DNA from: Pseudocercospora fijiensis CIRAD86
Lineage: Eukaryota > Ascomycota > Dothideomycetes > Mycosphaerellales > Mycosphaerellaceae
Direction: 5' to 3'
Length of the DNA stretch: 64,000 bases
Assembly (NCBI RefSeq): GCF_000340215.1
Contig: NW_006921533.1
Location: forward strand, 125,616 to 189,615
Positions 37,515-49,878 of this stretch are shown here, in pieces. Each line of letters begins with the position of its first letter. The first letter of the stretch is position 1. A program made the position numbers and the translations under genes. The notes below the pieces were generated by a model. That model made no database searches and was not told the origin of the DNA. It worked only from the letters and a program-made list of their open reading frames with translations.

Positions 37515-40500
37515 ACTACTATACTATACTAGACATTAAGGATGCGTACTATCGTATCCGCATTCGTAAGGGCGACGAATAGAAAACAGCCTTCCGTACT
37601 CGCTATAGCCATTTCGAATACTTAGTTATGCTATTTGGCCTAGCTAATACCCCTATAACATTTTAGTCCTATATTAATCGGGCCCTTTTAGGTCTATTAG
37701 ATTACCTCTGTATAGTTTACCTAGATAACATCCTAGTTTATATACACTCTCCTAATATTGCGGAATACTAGGCTATAGTCCGTAAGGTACTCGATCGCCT
37801 AAGGGCCTATAGCTTGTACTACAAACCCTCTAAATGCACCTTTGCTACTAAAGAGGTGTCCTTCCTTAGCTTTCTCGTATTAACCGAGGGTATTAAGGCT
37901 AATCCTAATCGGATTAAGACTATTACTAAGTACCTAATACCTACTAGTATTAAGGAGCTTTAATCGTTCCTCGGCTTTACTAATTTCTACCGTCGCTTTA
38001 TTAAGGGCTATTTACGGTATGTAATGCCCCTAACTGAACTTACTAAGACTAAGGCAAATCTATCTAGAGAGTTTAAATAGACTAACAGAGTACAAGCCGC
38101 TTTTAATAGTCTAAAGCAGCGCTTTACTAAAGTCCCCTTGTTACACTATTTCATACTAAATAAGCAGATCCGAATTGAGACTAACGCTTTACAGTTCGCT
38201 ATATCGGCTATTATGTCCTAGCAATTAGATAATAACTATTACTAGCACCCGATTGCCTTCTTCTCGAGGAAGATAATTAATATAGAGCGTCGCTACGAGA
38301 CCTACGAGCAAGAGCTCTTAGCTATTGTCGAGGCCTTTAAGTATTAGAGGCATTACCTCGATAGGGCCTAATATACGATACAGGTCTATATAGACTATAA
38401 CAACCTCCGTAGCATTACTAAGGTTACTAGAGTTATAGGTCGATAGGCTAGATAGGCCGTCTACCTCGCTAGGTTTGATTTTAATATATTATATCGGCTA
38501 GGCGTAAGCAACCCTACTAATAGCCTATCGAGGCGACCTAATTACGATAGCGGGACTTAGTAATCCATCAATTTATTGTTTCTAACCCTGTAGTATAAGA
38601 TTGCTATAGCCCGTATTGTTAATAAGTACGCGTAGGATAAGCGGCTTACCGGACTCCGCGACGGCTTAAAGCATATTAATGCTCTTACTATATTAATAGT
38701 ACGTATTAAGGCAAGAGCTAAGGATACAGATAGGAGAAGTTATAATAACTCCCTAGTCGATATCGCTATATATAGTAACAGCGATTAAAGCACTAATACA
38801 GTTAATCCGGCTGCTAGTGCTATTAGATATATATAATACGTACCTCGTTTAATAGCGAGGGTGCTATTAAATAACCTTGCAAATAGGGATAGTTAATCGT
38901 TTATAGATAAGCTATTACGGGCTTAGCAGAGGGACGCCTTTGCTACTAAACGTATAGATAAGCTTATAAGTAGACGAAAGACTCGATCTAGCAAGAGTAA
39001 CAACTAGTCGATCGATAACAAAGGTTATTTAAAGTTCAAGGGCAGATACTATATCCCCGCTAAACATTCGATCCGATAAGAACTTCTTAAGCGATACTAT
39101 AATAGCGAGCTTGCCGGTTACTATAGTATAGAGAGGTCGTACGAGCTACTATCGCGTATATACTACTAGCTAAATAGTAAGCGGGATATAAAGGAATACG
39201 TTAATACGTATGCCGTATATTAACGTATTAAGGCACTAAAACATTAGCCTTTTAGCGAGTTGTCCTTATTACCAATCCCTTACAAGCTATTTGCAGAGCT
39301 TATAATAGACTTTATTATAGGCCTTCTACCTACTAAACGTAGGGGCAGTAAGGACATCTTCGATACTATCCTTGTTATAGTAGATCGGTTTACTAAAGGC
39401 GCTCGATATATCCCGGTACGGAAGGATTAGACTACTATCGACATAGTAGAGGCTCTATAGAGCAACATCTTCTATACCTATTAGGGGACCCCTAAGGGGA
39501 TAGTCTCTAACCGGGGCACGATATTCACATCCTATTATTAGAGCGAGATATGCCTATAGCTAAGACTAAAGCATCGGCTATTAACAGCCTTCTATCTATA
39601 GACTAACGGTTAAACAGAGAGGCAGAATGCTACCCTATAGTAGTACCTACGTAGCTATATTAATAAGAACCCTAATAACTAGGTTAATCTCCTGCAACTA
39701 GCCGAATTCGTATATAATAACAGTGTCTACTTATCTACTAAGGTGTTACCTTATTTCGCTATAATAGGAAGCAACCCTACGCTACTATAAGACCTATTTA
39801 CCTCGCTCGAGGCCGAGCGTAAGGAAAGGGAAGCGTGTTAAGTACTAACACCTAAGACACTAGCGGCTATTAAGAGAGTTCAAAAGATGCGAGAGATTTA
39901 CGCTAAGATAGCTAACAAACTAGCAAAAGCCTAGGCCTATTAGAAGGCCTATTACGACAAACACTATATACCGATAACCTTTAAGCAAGGCGACATAGTT
40001 ATACTAAGCACTAAGAACCTCCGCATCTATAAGCACCTATTACCTAACGGTAAAACAAGGCCTAAGCTCGTACTAAGATACATTAGTCTATTCCGCATTC
40101 GAGAAGTTAAGGGCTCCTCCGTATAGGCCTATTAGTTATAGCTTCCTCCTTATTACACTATCTATAACACCTTCTATATATCCCTCCTTAAGCTATATTA
40201 CCTACGCGAGGGGGATAAAGCCCCTACTAAACACGAAGATATACTAGCGGATAGTAAAGAGCTATAGTCTGTAGAACGTATCCTATAGCACCGGACTAGG
40301 AAAGGCAAGAAGGAATACCTGTTAAGATAGCAAGGCTATTTACTAGAATAGGACTTATAGGAAGCTAAAGATTCCTTTAAGGATATAGCTAAGTTGTTGA
40401 ACGAGTATTAGACTAGCGTAAAGAACAAGAAGAAGGCTAAAAGCTCGTAATATTACTAAGGCTTAGGAACAATGCTACCCCCGGGGTGCTATTAGATAAC

Positions 40501-41658
40501 TAATTAGAGGCCGGCAAACTAGGACAATAAGACTATACTACTATAGTGAACGCGCACCGAGTGTTAACAAGCGCGCTACGACGCGTTAACTAATTGCCTG
40601 CTCTTTTAAGGACTCTATCTCTTTACTAACGCGCCCTACAGGTCCCCCTCTTATTCCCTTATTCTATCGAAGCCTCGAGGCCTAAGCGATCGGCGAAGGC
40701 GCGCGCGTAGCGGATAGTGCCGGCGGTGTGTTAGAAGAAACGGCATACGCCTATATTAGTAACGGTGTTGCGGAGTGTGTTGCCGTTTAAGAAAGGAAGG
40801 ATATAGCTATATTAGTAACGGTATTACCGAGTTGTTATAGGTTAAAGAAGGAAATTAGAAGAAGGTAAAGTTAGCGCTAAGACGACTAGCGCCGCTATTG
40901 TCAACATTACCTAGTCGCTACTATTGTTAACCTTACCTGCATTAAAACTTTAAGGCCGAGTTAAAACTTTAAGCCGCTTAAAAGATTAAGTAGCTTAATA
41001 GACTAACTAACTAAGGGCAAAACTATAGAGCTAAGCTAGCCGGGGTCGATCTTACGGACAATAGGTTACTCCTCGATCTATCTAACCCTTTAAGCGAGGC
41101 GAACCTCTACTACTATACTTATAATAGCCTTTACCTATAGAAACTAGACGAGCTGTGTTTTTTTAAAAGATAAGATAAGATTAACAATTAAAGGCTACTA
41201 AACCTAACTAATTAGGGCTAGCGAAACTACGAACAATAATAGCCCTCGTAATAATAAGAACAATCCCTCGGAACGGACAACCCTCGGAAGCGGACATTTC
41301 TAGGTCTTTTAAGAGTAGACGTAGAGAACTCGGTACGATATTACTTAGAACGGGGGCAGTGCTACAATATCCCGTATACCTACCTATTATAGCAGGGAAG
41401 GTACGCTCGTATTATAATTAGTCGATAGTCCTCAATTCTTATAGCTTTATATCCCTTCACTTTATTATATATAATAATAGCGCAGTTGGAGTTAGACATT
41501 GTGTTAGAAGGTAAGGTTTGATATAGTTATGTAATCGGTAGTTGCGTATTTAATTTAGCGCGGATTAAGCAGCTTATTAGACCTGCTAAGTAAGTTAGTA
41601 GCGATAGAGATTAGAACAAGACCGGCTACGAGGGCGCGGCCTTTAGAAGGGAAGCGTA
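37515..41658 (+). pseudogene. Gypsy copy 2 RT-RNase H-integrase-chromodomain relic (right segment) and 3' UTR
   Basis: Continues copy 2 after TACCT. It holds the RT palm including YLDN (37,718-37,732), RNase H (about 38,090-38,560), the integrase (about 39,060-39,830), the chromodomain (about 40,275-40,390) and, from about 40,450, the 3' untranslated region. RIP stops are frequent throughout. Confidence 0.85.
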
Positions 41659-41855
41659 TATTAGGGCTAAAGAGGCTATACGTAATTAGTATATAACTAG
41701 GCCGAGTAAAGCTAGGGTCTTAATGCCTTAGGCAGGGCTTAGCGCTTAGCGTTAGGCTAACTCTCCTGCCTTCCTCCCTCTCCTCCTAGATTCTTATCGA
41801 ATACTATACTAATTCACTACTACCCTATCTACCTGCTAATATAACCCTTCTTATA
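41659..41855 (+). repeat. 3' LTR of gypsy copy 2
   Basis: A 197-bp LTR beginning TATTAGGGCTAAAGAGG and ending CTTCTTATA. The copy 1 sequence resumes right after it with the CTAAG duplication. Confidence 0.9.
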
Positions 41856-41860
41856 CTAAG

Positions 41861-44800
41861 CCGTAGTGCGTAAGGTCCTCGACCGCCTACGAGCCTATAG
41901 ACTATATTACAAACCTTCTAAATGCACCTTTGCTACTAAAGAGGTGTTATTCCTTAGCTTCCTTATTTCAACCGAGGGTATTAAGGCTAATCCTAACCGG
42001 ATTAAGACTATTACTAAATAGCTAACCCCTACTAGTATTAAGGAGCTTTAATTATTCCTTAGCTTCGCTAATTTCTATCGTCGCTTTATTAAGGGCTATT
42101 TACGGTATGTAATGCCCCTAACTAAGCTCACTAAAACTAAGGCTAACCTAACTAGAGAGTTTAAATAGACTAATAGAGCACAAGCCGCTTTTAACGGTTT
42201 AAAGAAGCGATTTACTGAAGTCCCTTTATTGTACTATTTCGTACTAAGCAAGTAGATCCGAATTAAGACTAACGCTTTACAGTTCGCTATATCGGCTATT
42301 ATATTATAGCAATCAGATGATAACTATTACTAGCACCCGATTACCTTCTTTTTACGAAAGATAATTAATACTAAGCGTCGCTACGAGACCTACGAGTAAG
42401 AGCTCTTAGCTATTATTAAAGCCTTTAAACACTAGCGCTACTATCTCGATAGTGCCTAGCATACTATTTAGGTCTATACGGACTATAACAACCTCCGTAG
42501 AATTACGAAGGTTACTAGGGTTATAGGTCGACAGGCTAGATAGGCCGTCTACCTCGCTAGGTTTGATTTTAATATGTTATATCGGCTAGGCGTAAGTAAC
42601 CCTACTAATAGCCTATCGAGGCGACCTAATTACGACAGCGGGACTTAGCAATCTATTAATTTATTGTTTCCAACCCTATAGTATAAGATTGCTATAGCCC
42701 GTATTGTTAATAAGCAAGCGTAGGATAAGCGGCTTACCGGACTCCGCGACGGCTTAAAGCATATTAATGCTCTTACTATATTAACAGTACGTATTAAGGC
42801 AAGAGCTAAGGACACAGATAGGAGAAGTTATAATAACTCCCTAGTCGATATCGCAATATATAGTAATAGCGATAGCACTAATGCAGTTAATCCGGCTGCT
42901 AGTGCTATTAGATACATACAATGCGTACCTCGTTTAATAGCGAGGGTGCTATTAAATAACCTTATAAATAGGGATAGTTAATCGTTTATAGATGAGCTGT
43001 TACGGGCTTAGTAGAGGGACGCCTTTGCTGCTAAACGTATAGACAAGCTTGTAAGTAGGCGAAAGACTCGATCTAGTAAGAGTAACAATTAGTCGATCGA
43101 TAACAAAGGTTATTTAAAGTTTAAGGGCAGATACTATATCCCCGCTAAACATTCGATCCGATAAGAACTTCTCAAGCGACACTATAATAGTAAGCTTGCC
43201 GGTTACTATAGCATAGAGAGGTCGCACGAGCTACTATCGCGTATATACTACTAGCTAAATAGTAAGCGGGACATAAAGGACTACGTAAATACATATACCG
43301 TATATTAACGAGTTAAAGCGCCGAAGCACTTACTATTCGGCGAGTTGTCTTTACTCCCTGTTCTAAAGAAGCTATTTGCAGAGCTTATAATAGACTTTAT
43401 TATAGGACTTCCGCCTACTAAGCGTAGGGGGGAAGTATATAATACTTTCCTTGTTATAGTAGATCGATTTACTAAGGGCGCTCGATATATCCCGGCGCGC
43501 AAGGATTGGACTGCTATTAATATAGTAGAGGCGCTATAGACTAACATCTTCTATACCTATTAGGGAACCCCTAAGGGGATAGTCTCCGATAGGGGCTCGA
43601 CATTCACATCGCACTATTAGAGCGAAATATGCCTATAGCTAAGACTAAAGTATCGGCTATTAACAGCCTTCTATCTATAGACTAACGGTTAAACAGAGAG
43701 ATAGAATGCTACCCTATAGCAGTACCTGCGTAGTTACATTAACGAGAACCCTAAGGATTAGGTCAATCTCCTATAACTAGCCGAATTCGTATACAACAAC
43801 AGTGTCTACTTATCTACTAAGGTGTTACCTTATTTCGCTATAATAGGAAGAAACCCTACGCTACTATAAGACCCCCTATCGCTCGGGGCCGAGCGTAAGG
43901 AAAGGGAAGCGGGTTAACCTAAGACACTAGCGGCTATTAAGAGGGTTTAGAAGATGCGAGAAATCTATACTAAGATAGCCGAGAAGTTAATAAAGGCTTA
44001 AGAGTACTAAAAGACCTACTATAACAAACACTACCTTCTAATAACCTTTAAGCAAGGCGATATAGTTATGCTTAGTATAAAGAACCTCCGTATCCGTAAA
44101 TACCTATTACCCGATAGTAAAATAAGGCCTAAGCTCGTACTAAGATACATTAGCCCATTCCGCATCCGAGAACCGAAGGGTATATAGGCCTACTAGTTAT
44201 AGCTTCTACCCTATTACACTATCTATAACACCTTCTATATATCCCTCCTTAAGCTATACTATTAACGCGAAGGCGACGAAGCACCTACTAAGTTAGAAGA
44301 AGTCTTAGCTAATAGTAAAGAACTGTAGTCTATAGAACGTATCCTATAGTACCGGACTAGGAAAGGCAAGAAGGAGTACCTATTAAGATAGTAAGGCTAT
44401 TTACCTGAATAGGACTCGTAGGAAGCTGAAGCCTCTTTTAAAGATATAACTAAGTTGTTGGACGAGTATTAGACTAGTATAAAGAACAAGAAGAAGGCTA
44501 AAAGCTCGTAATGTTACTAAGGCTTAGGATTAATAGCACCCTTAGGATGCTATTAGCTAACTAATTAGAGGCCGACAAACTAGGACAATAAGACTATACT
44601 ACTATAGTAGACGCGCACTAAGCATTAATAAACGCGCTATAACTGTTAACTAATCGCCTGCTCTTTTAAGGATTCTACCTCTTCCCTAATGCGCCCTATA
44701 GGTCCCCCTCTTGTTCTTTATTCTATCGAGGCCTCGAGACCTAAGCGTTCGATAAGGGCGACGTGCGCGCGCGTACGAATAACGGTAATAAAGGTAATAG

Positions 44801-45726
44801 TGTCGCGCTACGAGCTAGCAGTACGCCGGCGGCTAACGCGGCTATATTAGTAACGGTATTGCGGAGTGTATTATTAGTCGAAGAAGGAAATCGAAAAGCA
44901 AGGTAAAGTTAGCGCTAAGACGACTAGCGTCGCTATTGTTAACATTACTTGCTATTGTTACTACGCCTATAGACATAACCTTACCTACACTACGAGCCTA
45001 AGGCACCTTTGATCAAAACTTTAATTAAAACTTTAAGCTACCTAAAAGATTAGGCGACTAATAGACTAACTAAGGGCAAAACTATAGAGCTAAGCTAGCC
45101 GGGGTCGATCTTGCGGACAATAGGTTACTCCTCGATCTTTCCGACCCTTTAAGCGAGGCGAACCTCTACTACTATACTTACAATAGCCTTTACCTATAGA
45201 AACTAGAAGAACTAAGTTTTTTAAAAAGATATAATTAGTTAACACTTAAAGGCTGCCAAACCTAACCAATTTAGGCTAGTAAAACTACGACAGTAAATAA
45301 TAGCCCTCGTAATAATAAGAACAACCCTCGGAAGCGGACAAACCCTTAAAGCGGACATTTCTAGGTCTGTTAGAGTAGACGTAAAGAACTCGTACGACAT
45401 TACTTAGAACGGAGGCAGTGCTACAATACCTCGTACGTCTACCTATTATAGCAGGGAAGACGCGCTCGTATTGTAATTAGTCGAAGGCTCTCAATTCTTA
45501 TAGATATATATTACTTTATAGTTTATTATATATAGGGATAGCGCAGTTAGAGTTAGACATTGTACTATATTAGAGGTGAGGTTTGACATAGTTACATAAT
45601 TAGGTAGTTAAGTGTTTAATTTAGCGCGGCTAAGTAGCTTATTAGACTTGCTAAGTTAGCAGTAACAGAGGTCGAGGTTGGAACCTAGGAAGGCTACGAG
45701 GGCGCGGCCTTTAGAAGGGAAGCGTG
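41861..45726 (+). pseudogene. Gypsy copy 1 RNase H-integrase-chromodomain relic (right segment) and 3' UTR
   Basis: Continues copy 1 after CTAAG. It holds the RT C-terminal part and RNase H (about 41,870-42,650), the integrase (about 43,130-43,900, with an open block MSLLPVLKKLFAELIIDF at 43,345) and the chromodomain (about 44,335-44,450). The 3' untranslated region runs from about 44,515. Confidence 0.85.
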
Positions 45727-45915
45727 TATTAGAGGCTACACGTGATTGGCATATAACTAGCTCGAGTGAAGCTAGGGTCTTAGTGCCTTAGGTAGGGCTT
45801 AGCGCTTAGCGTTAGGCTAACTCTCCTACCTTCCTCCCTCTCCTCCTAGATCCTTATCGAATACTACTTATACCTACTACTACCCTATCTACCTGCTAAC
45901 ATAACCCTTCTCACA
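45727..45915 (+). repeat. 3' LTR of gypsy copy 1
   Basis: 189 bp, sharing with its partner the 8-base deletion near the start. The end CTTCTCACA keeps the canonical CA and is followed by the GTTTT duplication. Confidence 0.9.
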
Positions 45916-45920
45916 GTTTT

Positions 45921-47600
45921 ATAACTAAAGTAAAGAACCTCGTTAGTCTAGTAGTCGATAATACAAGTCTTATATCGCTACTAGTTATTATAAAGATAGG
46001 TCTTATATATATAATAATAATATACGTTATCTAACTTTCTTACGTTCTTCTTAAACTCCTATTTAATTTAACTATAGATTATATACGTAAAGAGCTATAG
46101 GAACTTGCTAGTTTAAAGGCTATCTATTTAGTAACTATCGCTATTAGCCTAGCTAGACTCGCCTCGTTCCTTACGGACTTGAGTTAATATATCTTATTAC
46201 AGATACTAGCTATATATAACATTACTAGACTCCGGAAATACCTCCTTAATAGTACCTATAAGAGCTTCTTTGCGGTTAGTACTAGTAACCGATAGTAGCG
46301 TTATCGCCCTATCTAAGCCCTTTCCGAATAGCGCCTAAGAGCTTAATAAAGTCTAGTTTATCTAGGTTTAGACGGATATAGCTAGCGCCTAGTTTAATAG
46401 TATTGTTTATAGAACTAGTACTAATAATATCTATTAACTTAAGGCTATAGATACTAGTAGAGTATATTGTATCTTAAATAAGCGTATATAGCGTATTCCT
46501 AAAGGCTACTATTAGGCGAGGAGAGAGGTTAACTATAGACTAAATAGCTCTATTTTCTAGGTTTTTAATAATATCGTAAAAGATAGTATAGTCGTCTAGT
46601 AACTAAACTATACGTCTAGCCTAGTTTAGCTATTAGCGTGCGTTAATAATTTAAGTCTAGGCAGTATTATTAATATCCTTCGGCTTTAGTAGAATACTAC
46701 GGCCTTAAAGATATACTATAATCTTTAAGATTAGTATTTAGGCTTACTAAAGCCGCTCTAGTTACTTAAAAAACTATACTATTCTCGACTACGTTCTATA
46801 AATATTAAGAGTAATAACGTCGTCCTTCTTATAGTTATAGAAATAGTAATCTTCTCCCGTAGAATAGCGAATAACCTACTAATTTTTAGGCTAGCTAGGG
46901 CCGATAGTAAGTTCGTAGAAGTAGAACTTAGAACCTATCTCCTTTAAGATTAAATTCCGCCTTATTACTCCTTCCTTCTAGTTACGCTTATCTCGTAAGC
47001 CGAAGTGACTATATATCTAGCGGTAGTAATATTTAAGACTATCCTTATTCTTCTACGGCTTATAATACTTAAACTCTAATCTAGTCGCCTTTCTAAAAAT
47101 ATAGACGTACGACTTAAGGGCTCGATATAACGGAAATCGCAACTTAAGCGGTATTAGCTTACGAGAGCGCTCCTTTAGTAAGAGTAGGTACTTCTAAGGG
47201 CTTAGTAATACTAATTAATAATCTAGTAGATTAATACGCTCGTACGGTAGTAATAGTAAGCGCGAGCGGCCTCGAAGATATATCTTTAAGATAAATTAGA
47301 CCTCTTTCTACGACTTAACTTCTAGTACTATTAATCGCGCGCCTTCTATATCTTCTACTACTATTTCTACCTTTTCTACGCCTTCTATATCTTCTACCGC
47401 TATCTCTACTTCTTCCTACGACTTAGCCTTTACTACCGTCGATTACCCGCCTTCTTTATCTTCTATCGTTATTTCTACCTCTTCCTACGACTTAGTAAAT
47501 ACTACTGCCGCCGCCGCCGCCGCTACGCCGTTACTACTATTACTACCGCCGGTAATAACTTTATTAAGAAACTCGTCGTATAATAGAGATTTAGCTATTT
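45921..47600 (-). pseudogene. MULE-A transposase relic, N-terminal and catalytic part
   Basis: On the minus strand, the block at about 46,330-46,530 reads FRNTLYTLI-DTIYSTSIYSLKLIDIIST (one stop at the dash). It lines up with the MULE transposase core of MULE-B at 60,190-60,290, and the catalytic Asp of the D-x-TY motif is visible. The N-terminal part (about 47,330-47,530) is a low-complexity Glu/Val/Ala tract, including a (GCC)n run at 47,510. The C-terminal part continues at 23,640-24,586, beyond the gypsy nest. Confidence 0.75.
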
Positions 47601-47715
47601 TTAATAGTTACTAAATAGTCTACTATAAAAGGAAGCAGAAATACGAATTTTAGGTCTATAATAGAATTCGAGGCGTAACTTCCTAGATAATGTATAGCGC
47701 GCCTATTTATTAGAC

Positions 47716-48067
47716 TATATAGTAGTCTAGTCTAGTCTAGTTTAGTTTATAAGAAAACTAGTATACGGACCTAGTTTAACGACTACGTACCGGCTATAGA
47801 CAAAAATCTAATCTAAAATTCGTCTAAGTAGCCTAGAATATAAATATAATCGTATAGTATATATAGTATAAGGCCCCCGTCCTATTCTAAAGTCGATCCG
47901 AGGTTTTCGTATATTATTATATATTATTATAGCCTAATTGGATTTTCTCGGAAACTAGTTTAGAACTAGTATAGTAGCAAACTAAACTAGAACTAGGCGG
48001 CTAGTTTACTACTAAGAAACTAAATCGTATCCGTTTTATAGTTCGTAATCGTAAACTAAAGTACTAT
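47716..48067. mobile_element. MITE-like repeat, copy 1 (inside MULE-A)
   Basis: About 350 bp, homologous along its full length to 49,531-49,878 in the same orientation. Comparison with MULE-B shows the MULE-A terminus is continuous on both sides, so this is a secondary insertion between the inverted repeat and the transposase frame. It has no coding capacity. The ends carry AGTAGT...GTACTA-type inverted words eroded by RIP. Confidence 0.6.
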
Positions 48068-48099
48068 AAGGTATACTACTAATAATACTAGCTAGGAAC

Positions 48100-48220
48100 G
48101 GAAATAGCCTATATTAGATAGGAAGAGTACGTAATTCTATATAAAGGCAATTCTATAATAGTACTAGTATCGGATTATAATAGGGCTCGGTTAGGTAGCT
48201 AGGGCTCGGTTTAGTAGCTA
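48100..48220 (-). repeat. Right terminal inverted repeat of MULE-A
   Basis: Reverse complement of the left end of MULE-B at 58,917-59,040, with the shared word GAATTACGTACTCTT. Ends at ...TTTAGTAGCTA before the AATAGTACT duplication. Confidence 0.8.
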
Positions 48221-48229
48221 AATAGTACT

Positions 48230-48747
48230 TCTAGGGTTAGGCGTGCCTTTAAAAACTAGCCTCCCTATCCTCTATACTAGTATTTAGTTATTCTCTAGAC
48301 TAATAGATACCTTTTATATAACTCTCGCCGGCTCTACTCTAACTAGTAATAAGCCTCCCTATCTAATATACTAATCTAATAGATACCTTATTCTTACGCA
48401 ACTTAAGAAACTTATAGCTAGCGTTACCTAGGTACCTATAGATTTATTGCTCCGCTCGATTTAGACCCTTATATATTATTACGGTAAAGCCGGACTAGGA
48501 TCGGTAGAAGGAAGTCTCTAAGAAGGGCTAGTAGAGGTAGACAAACGCTACTAAACTTAAGAGTTAGGGACGCAAATATAAAGCTATAAAGGCCTAGGAG
48601 CTATCGCTAAGGGACCCGAGTTCCGCTCGTATACGATATAGTAGACCTTTTAAATACGCCTAACCTCGCAGATCCGTAGAGATAGATATAAATTAACTAT
48701 TTCCGTACGCTTTCTAGATACTCTTATACTATCCTAGCGACTACCTT
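48230..48747. other. RIP-affected spacer downstream of precursor relic P2
   Basis: No frame or motif that I can assign on either strand. It lies between MULE-A and the 3' end of P2. Confidence 0.4.
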
Positions 48748-49252
48748 TTAATTATTAACTACTATAAACTATAGTACTAGGATATAATAAGATTACTATT
48801 AATATAATTTACTTACTAGAGAGAGAATAGGGCGGAGGATATCCTAGAGGCTTATCTAGCGTATATTTATAAGGTAGTCCTACTAGGCCTTACTTAGGCT
48901 TAGCTTTTACCTCTCTTTTCGTTTTATCGACGTCTATAAATTAGGGTACTAGCGTATAGTAAGATTAGTTTTACTAGAATCTACTTACTACGCTTTTTAT
49001 TCTTCTAGGGATAGCCTTAAACTTTATAACTTAGTAGATCGCCGACTAGTAGGCTAACTAGGCCTCGTAACCGAGTATCTAAAGCGCTTTTATTAAGATC
49101 TATAGGTTAGGGTATTAGTATCTAGTAAGATTGTTATTAAAATAGGTTTACTTACTAAGCGCTATAGCCTTAGCGTCTAGTATAGTAGTAACGCGTAGGA
49201 TAGGCGAGGCTATAGTAAGTAAAATAGTAATTATTAATAGGAGTTTCGGTAT
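48748..49252 (-). pseudogene. RiPP precursor-like relic P2, destroyed by RIP
   Basis: Four minus-strand exons: 49,156-49,252; 48,989-49,099; 48,817-48,933; 48,748-48,761. They total 339 nt, an exact multiple of three. The start codon reads ATA (from ATG). Exon 1 then gives a hydrophobic signal-peptide-like run (PKLLLIITILLTIASPILRV). Exon 2 ends in a GYP-stop-KNKKR region. Exon 3 opens with a Lys/Arg-rich kexin-like stretch ending KRE and closes with GYPPPYSLS. The last exon is tiny, just VNN and a stop. All three introns are 55-56 nt, phase 1, with GTAAGT donors and TAG acceptors (from CAG). Organisation and C-terminal pattern mirror the intact gene at 62,888-63,477. In-frame TAG codons show loss of function. 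Confidence 0.72.
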
Positions 49253-49530
49253 CGTTACTTTTAAATAGTAAAGATTAAATCTTCGATAGTAAGTAGTATT
49301 TTATATAGTAATAAAAGAGAACTCGAGTTCGGCGGAGAACGTATATTTTATTATTTAATCTATTATTACATTTATTTAGGCTTTAAACTCTTTCTCGGTA
49401 GTTAATTAGCCGTCTTATAACGTAGAGTATATAATTAGAGTAAGGAATATTATTATACCGACCTCTATATATAGAGCTAATAGATAGATCTCTAGAATAT
49501 CGTAATTAGACTATAGAGGATAGACCCTAT
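49253..49530. other. RIP-affected spacer upstream of P2
   Basis: The presumed promoter region of P2, too mutated to show elements. No gene seen. Confidence 0.4.
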
Positions 49531-49878
49531 AGTAGTTCGGGTAAGTTTAGTTTAGTTTGCTAAGCTAAATTTCTAGTTTAGTTTAGTTTACTAAGGAACC
49601 GGTATACGGACTGGTTTGCCGGCTACGTACCGGCTACGGACAAAAACCTAGCCTAAAATACGTCTCAATAGCCCGAAATATAGATACAATCGTATAGCGT
49701 ATATAATATAGGGCCCCCGGACCCGATCCGAGGTCGTCGCATATCGTCGTAGTTTAGTCGGATTCTCTCGGAAACTAGCTTAGACTAGCGGGGTAAACAA
49801 CTAAACCGGAACTAAACCGGAGGGCTACCGCTAAGAAACTAAACTGTATACGTTTTATAGTTCGTAAACCGAACTACT
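49531..49878. mobile_element. MITE-like repeat, copy 2
   Basis: 348 bp bounded by inverted ends (AGTAGTTCGG at 49,531 and CCGAACTACT at 49,869-49,878). It is homologous to 47,716-48,067. Shared internal landmarks include GGCTACGTACCGGCTA and GGGCCCCC/AGGCCCCC. No coding capacity, so it is non-autonomous. Confidence 0.65.

Larger units (their letters stand above)
27610..41855 (+). mobile_element. Chromodomain gypsy, copy 2 (middle of three nested copies)
   Basis: Inserted into the RT-RNase H region of copy 1. The 5' LTR is 27,610-27,806 and the 3' LTR 41,659-41,855, 197 bp each. CTAAG is duplicated at 27,605-27,609 and 41,856-41,860. Its own sequence is 27,610-30,391 plus 37,515-41,855, about 7.1 kb. 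It is in turn interrupted in the RT by copy 3 at TACCT. Same coding order as copy 3, with all frames broken by RIP stops. Confidence 0.92.
24587..45915 (+). mobile_element. Chromodomain gypsy, copy 1 (outermost of three nested copies)
   Basis: The 5' LTR is 24,587-24,775 and the 3' LTR 45,727-45,915. Both lack the same 8 bases near the start (TGTTAGAGGC instead of TGTTAGGGCTAAAGAGGC), which proves they are a pair. GTTTT flanks both ends (24,582-24,586 and 45,916-45,920). Its own sequence is 24,587-27,609 plus 41,861-45,915, about 7.1 kb. The interruption is a second copy of the same family inserted in the RT-RNase H region at CTAAG. Order: gag with zinc knuckle, protease, RT, RNase H, integrase, chromodomain. 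Confidence 0.92.
23164..48220 (-). mobile_element. MULE-A DNA transposon (interrupted by nested gypsy elements)
   Basis: The left end (ACCCTAGCTAG... then ACTACTAAATCGAGCCCTAG) and the right end (...GGGCTCGGTTTAGTAGCTA) are inverted repeats. The nine bases AATAGTACT flank both ends (23,155-23,163 and 48,221-48,229), the target-duplication length typical of Mutator-like elements. The termini match those of MULE-B. The transposon itself is about 3.7 kb (23,164-24,586 plus 45,921-48,220). The remaining 21.3 kb is a nest of three gypsy elements inserted at GTTTT. The transposase relic reads on the minus strand. All of it is RIP-mutated. Confidence 0.85.
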
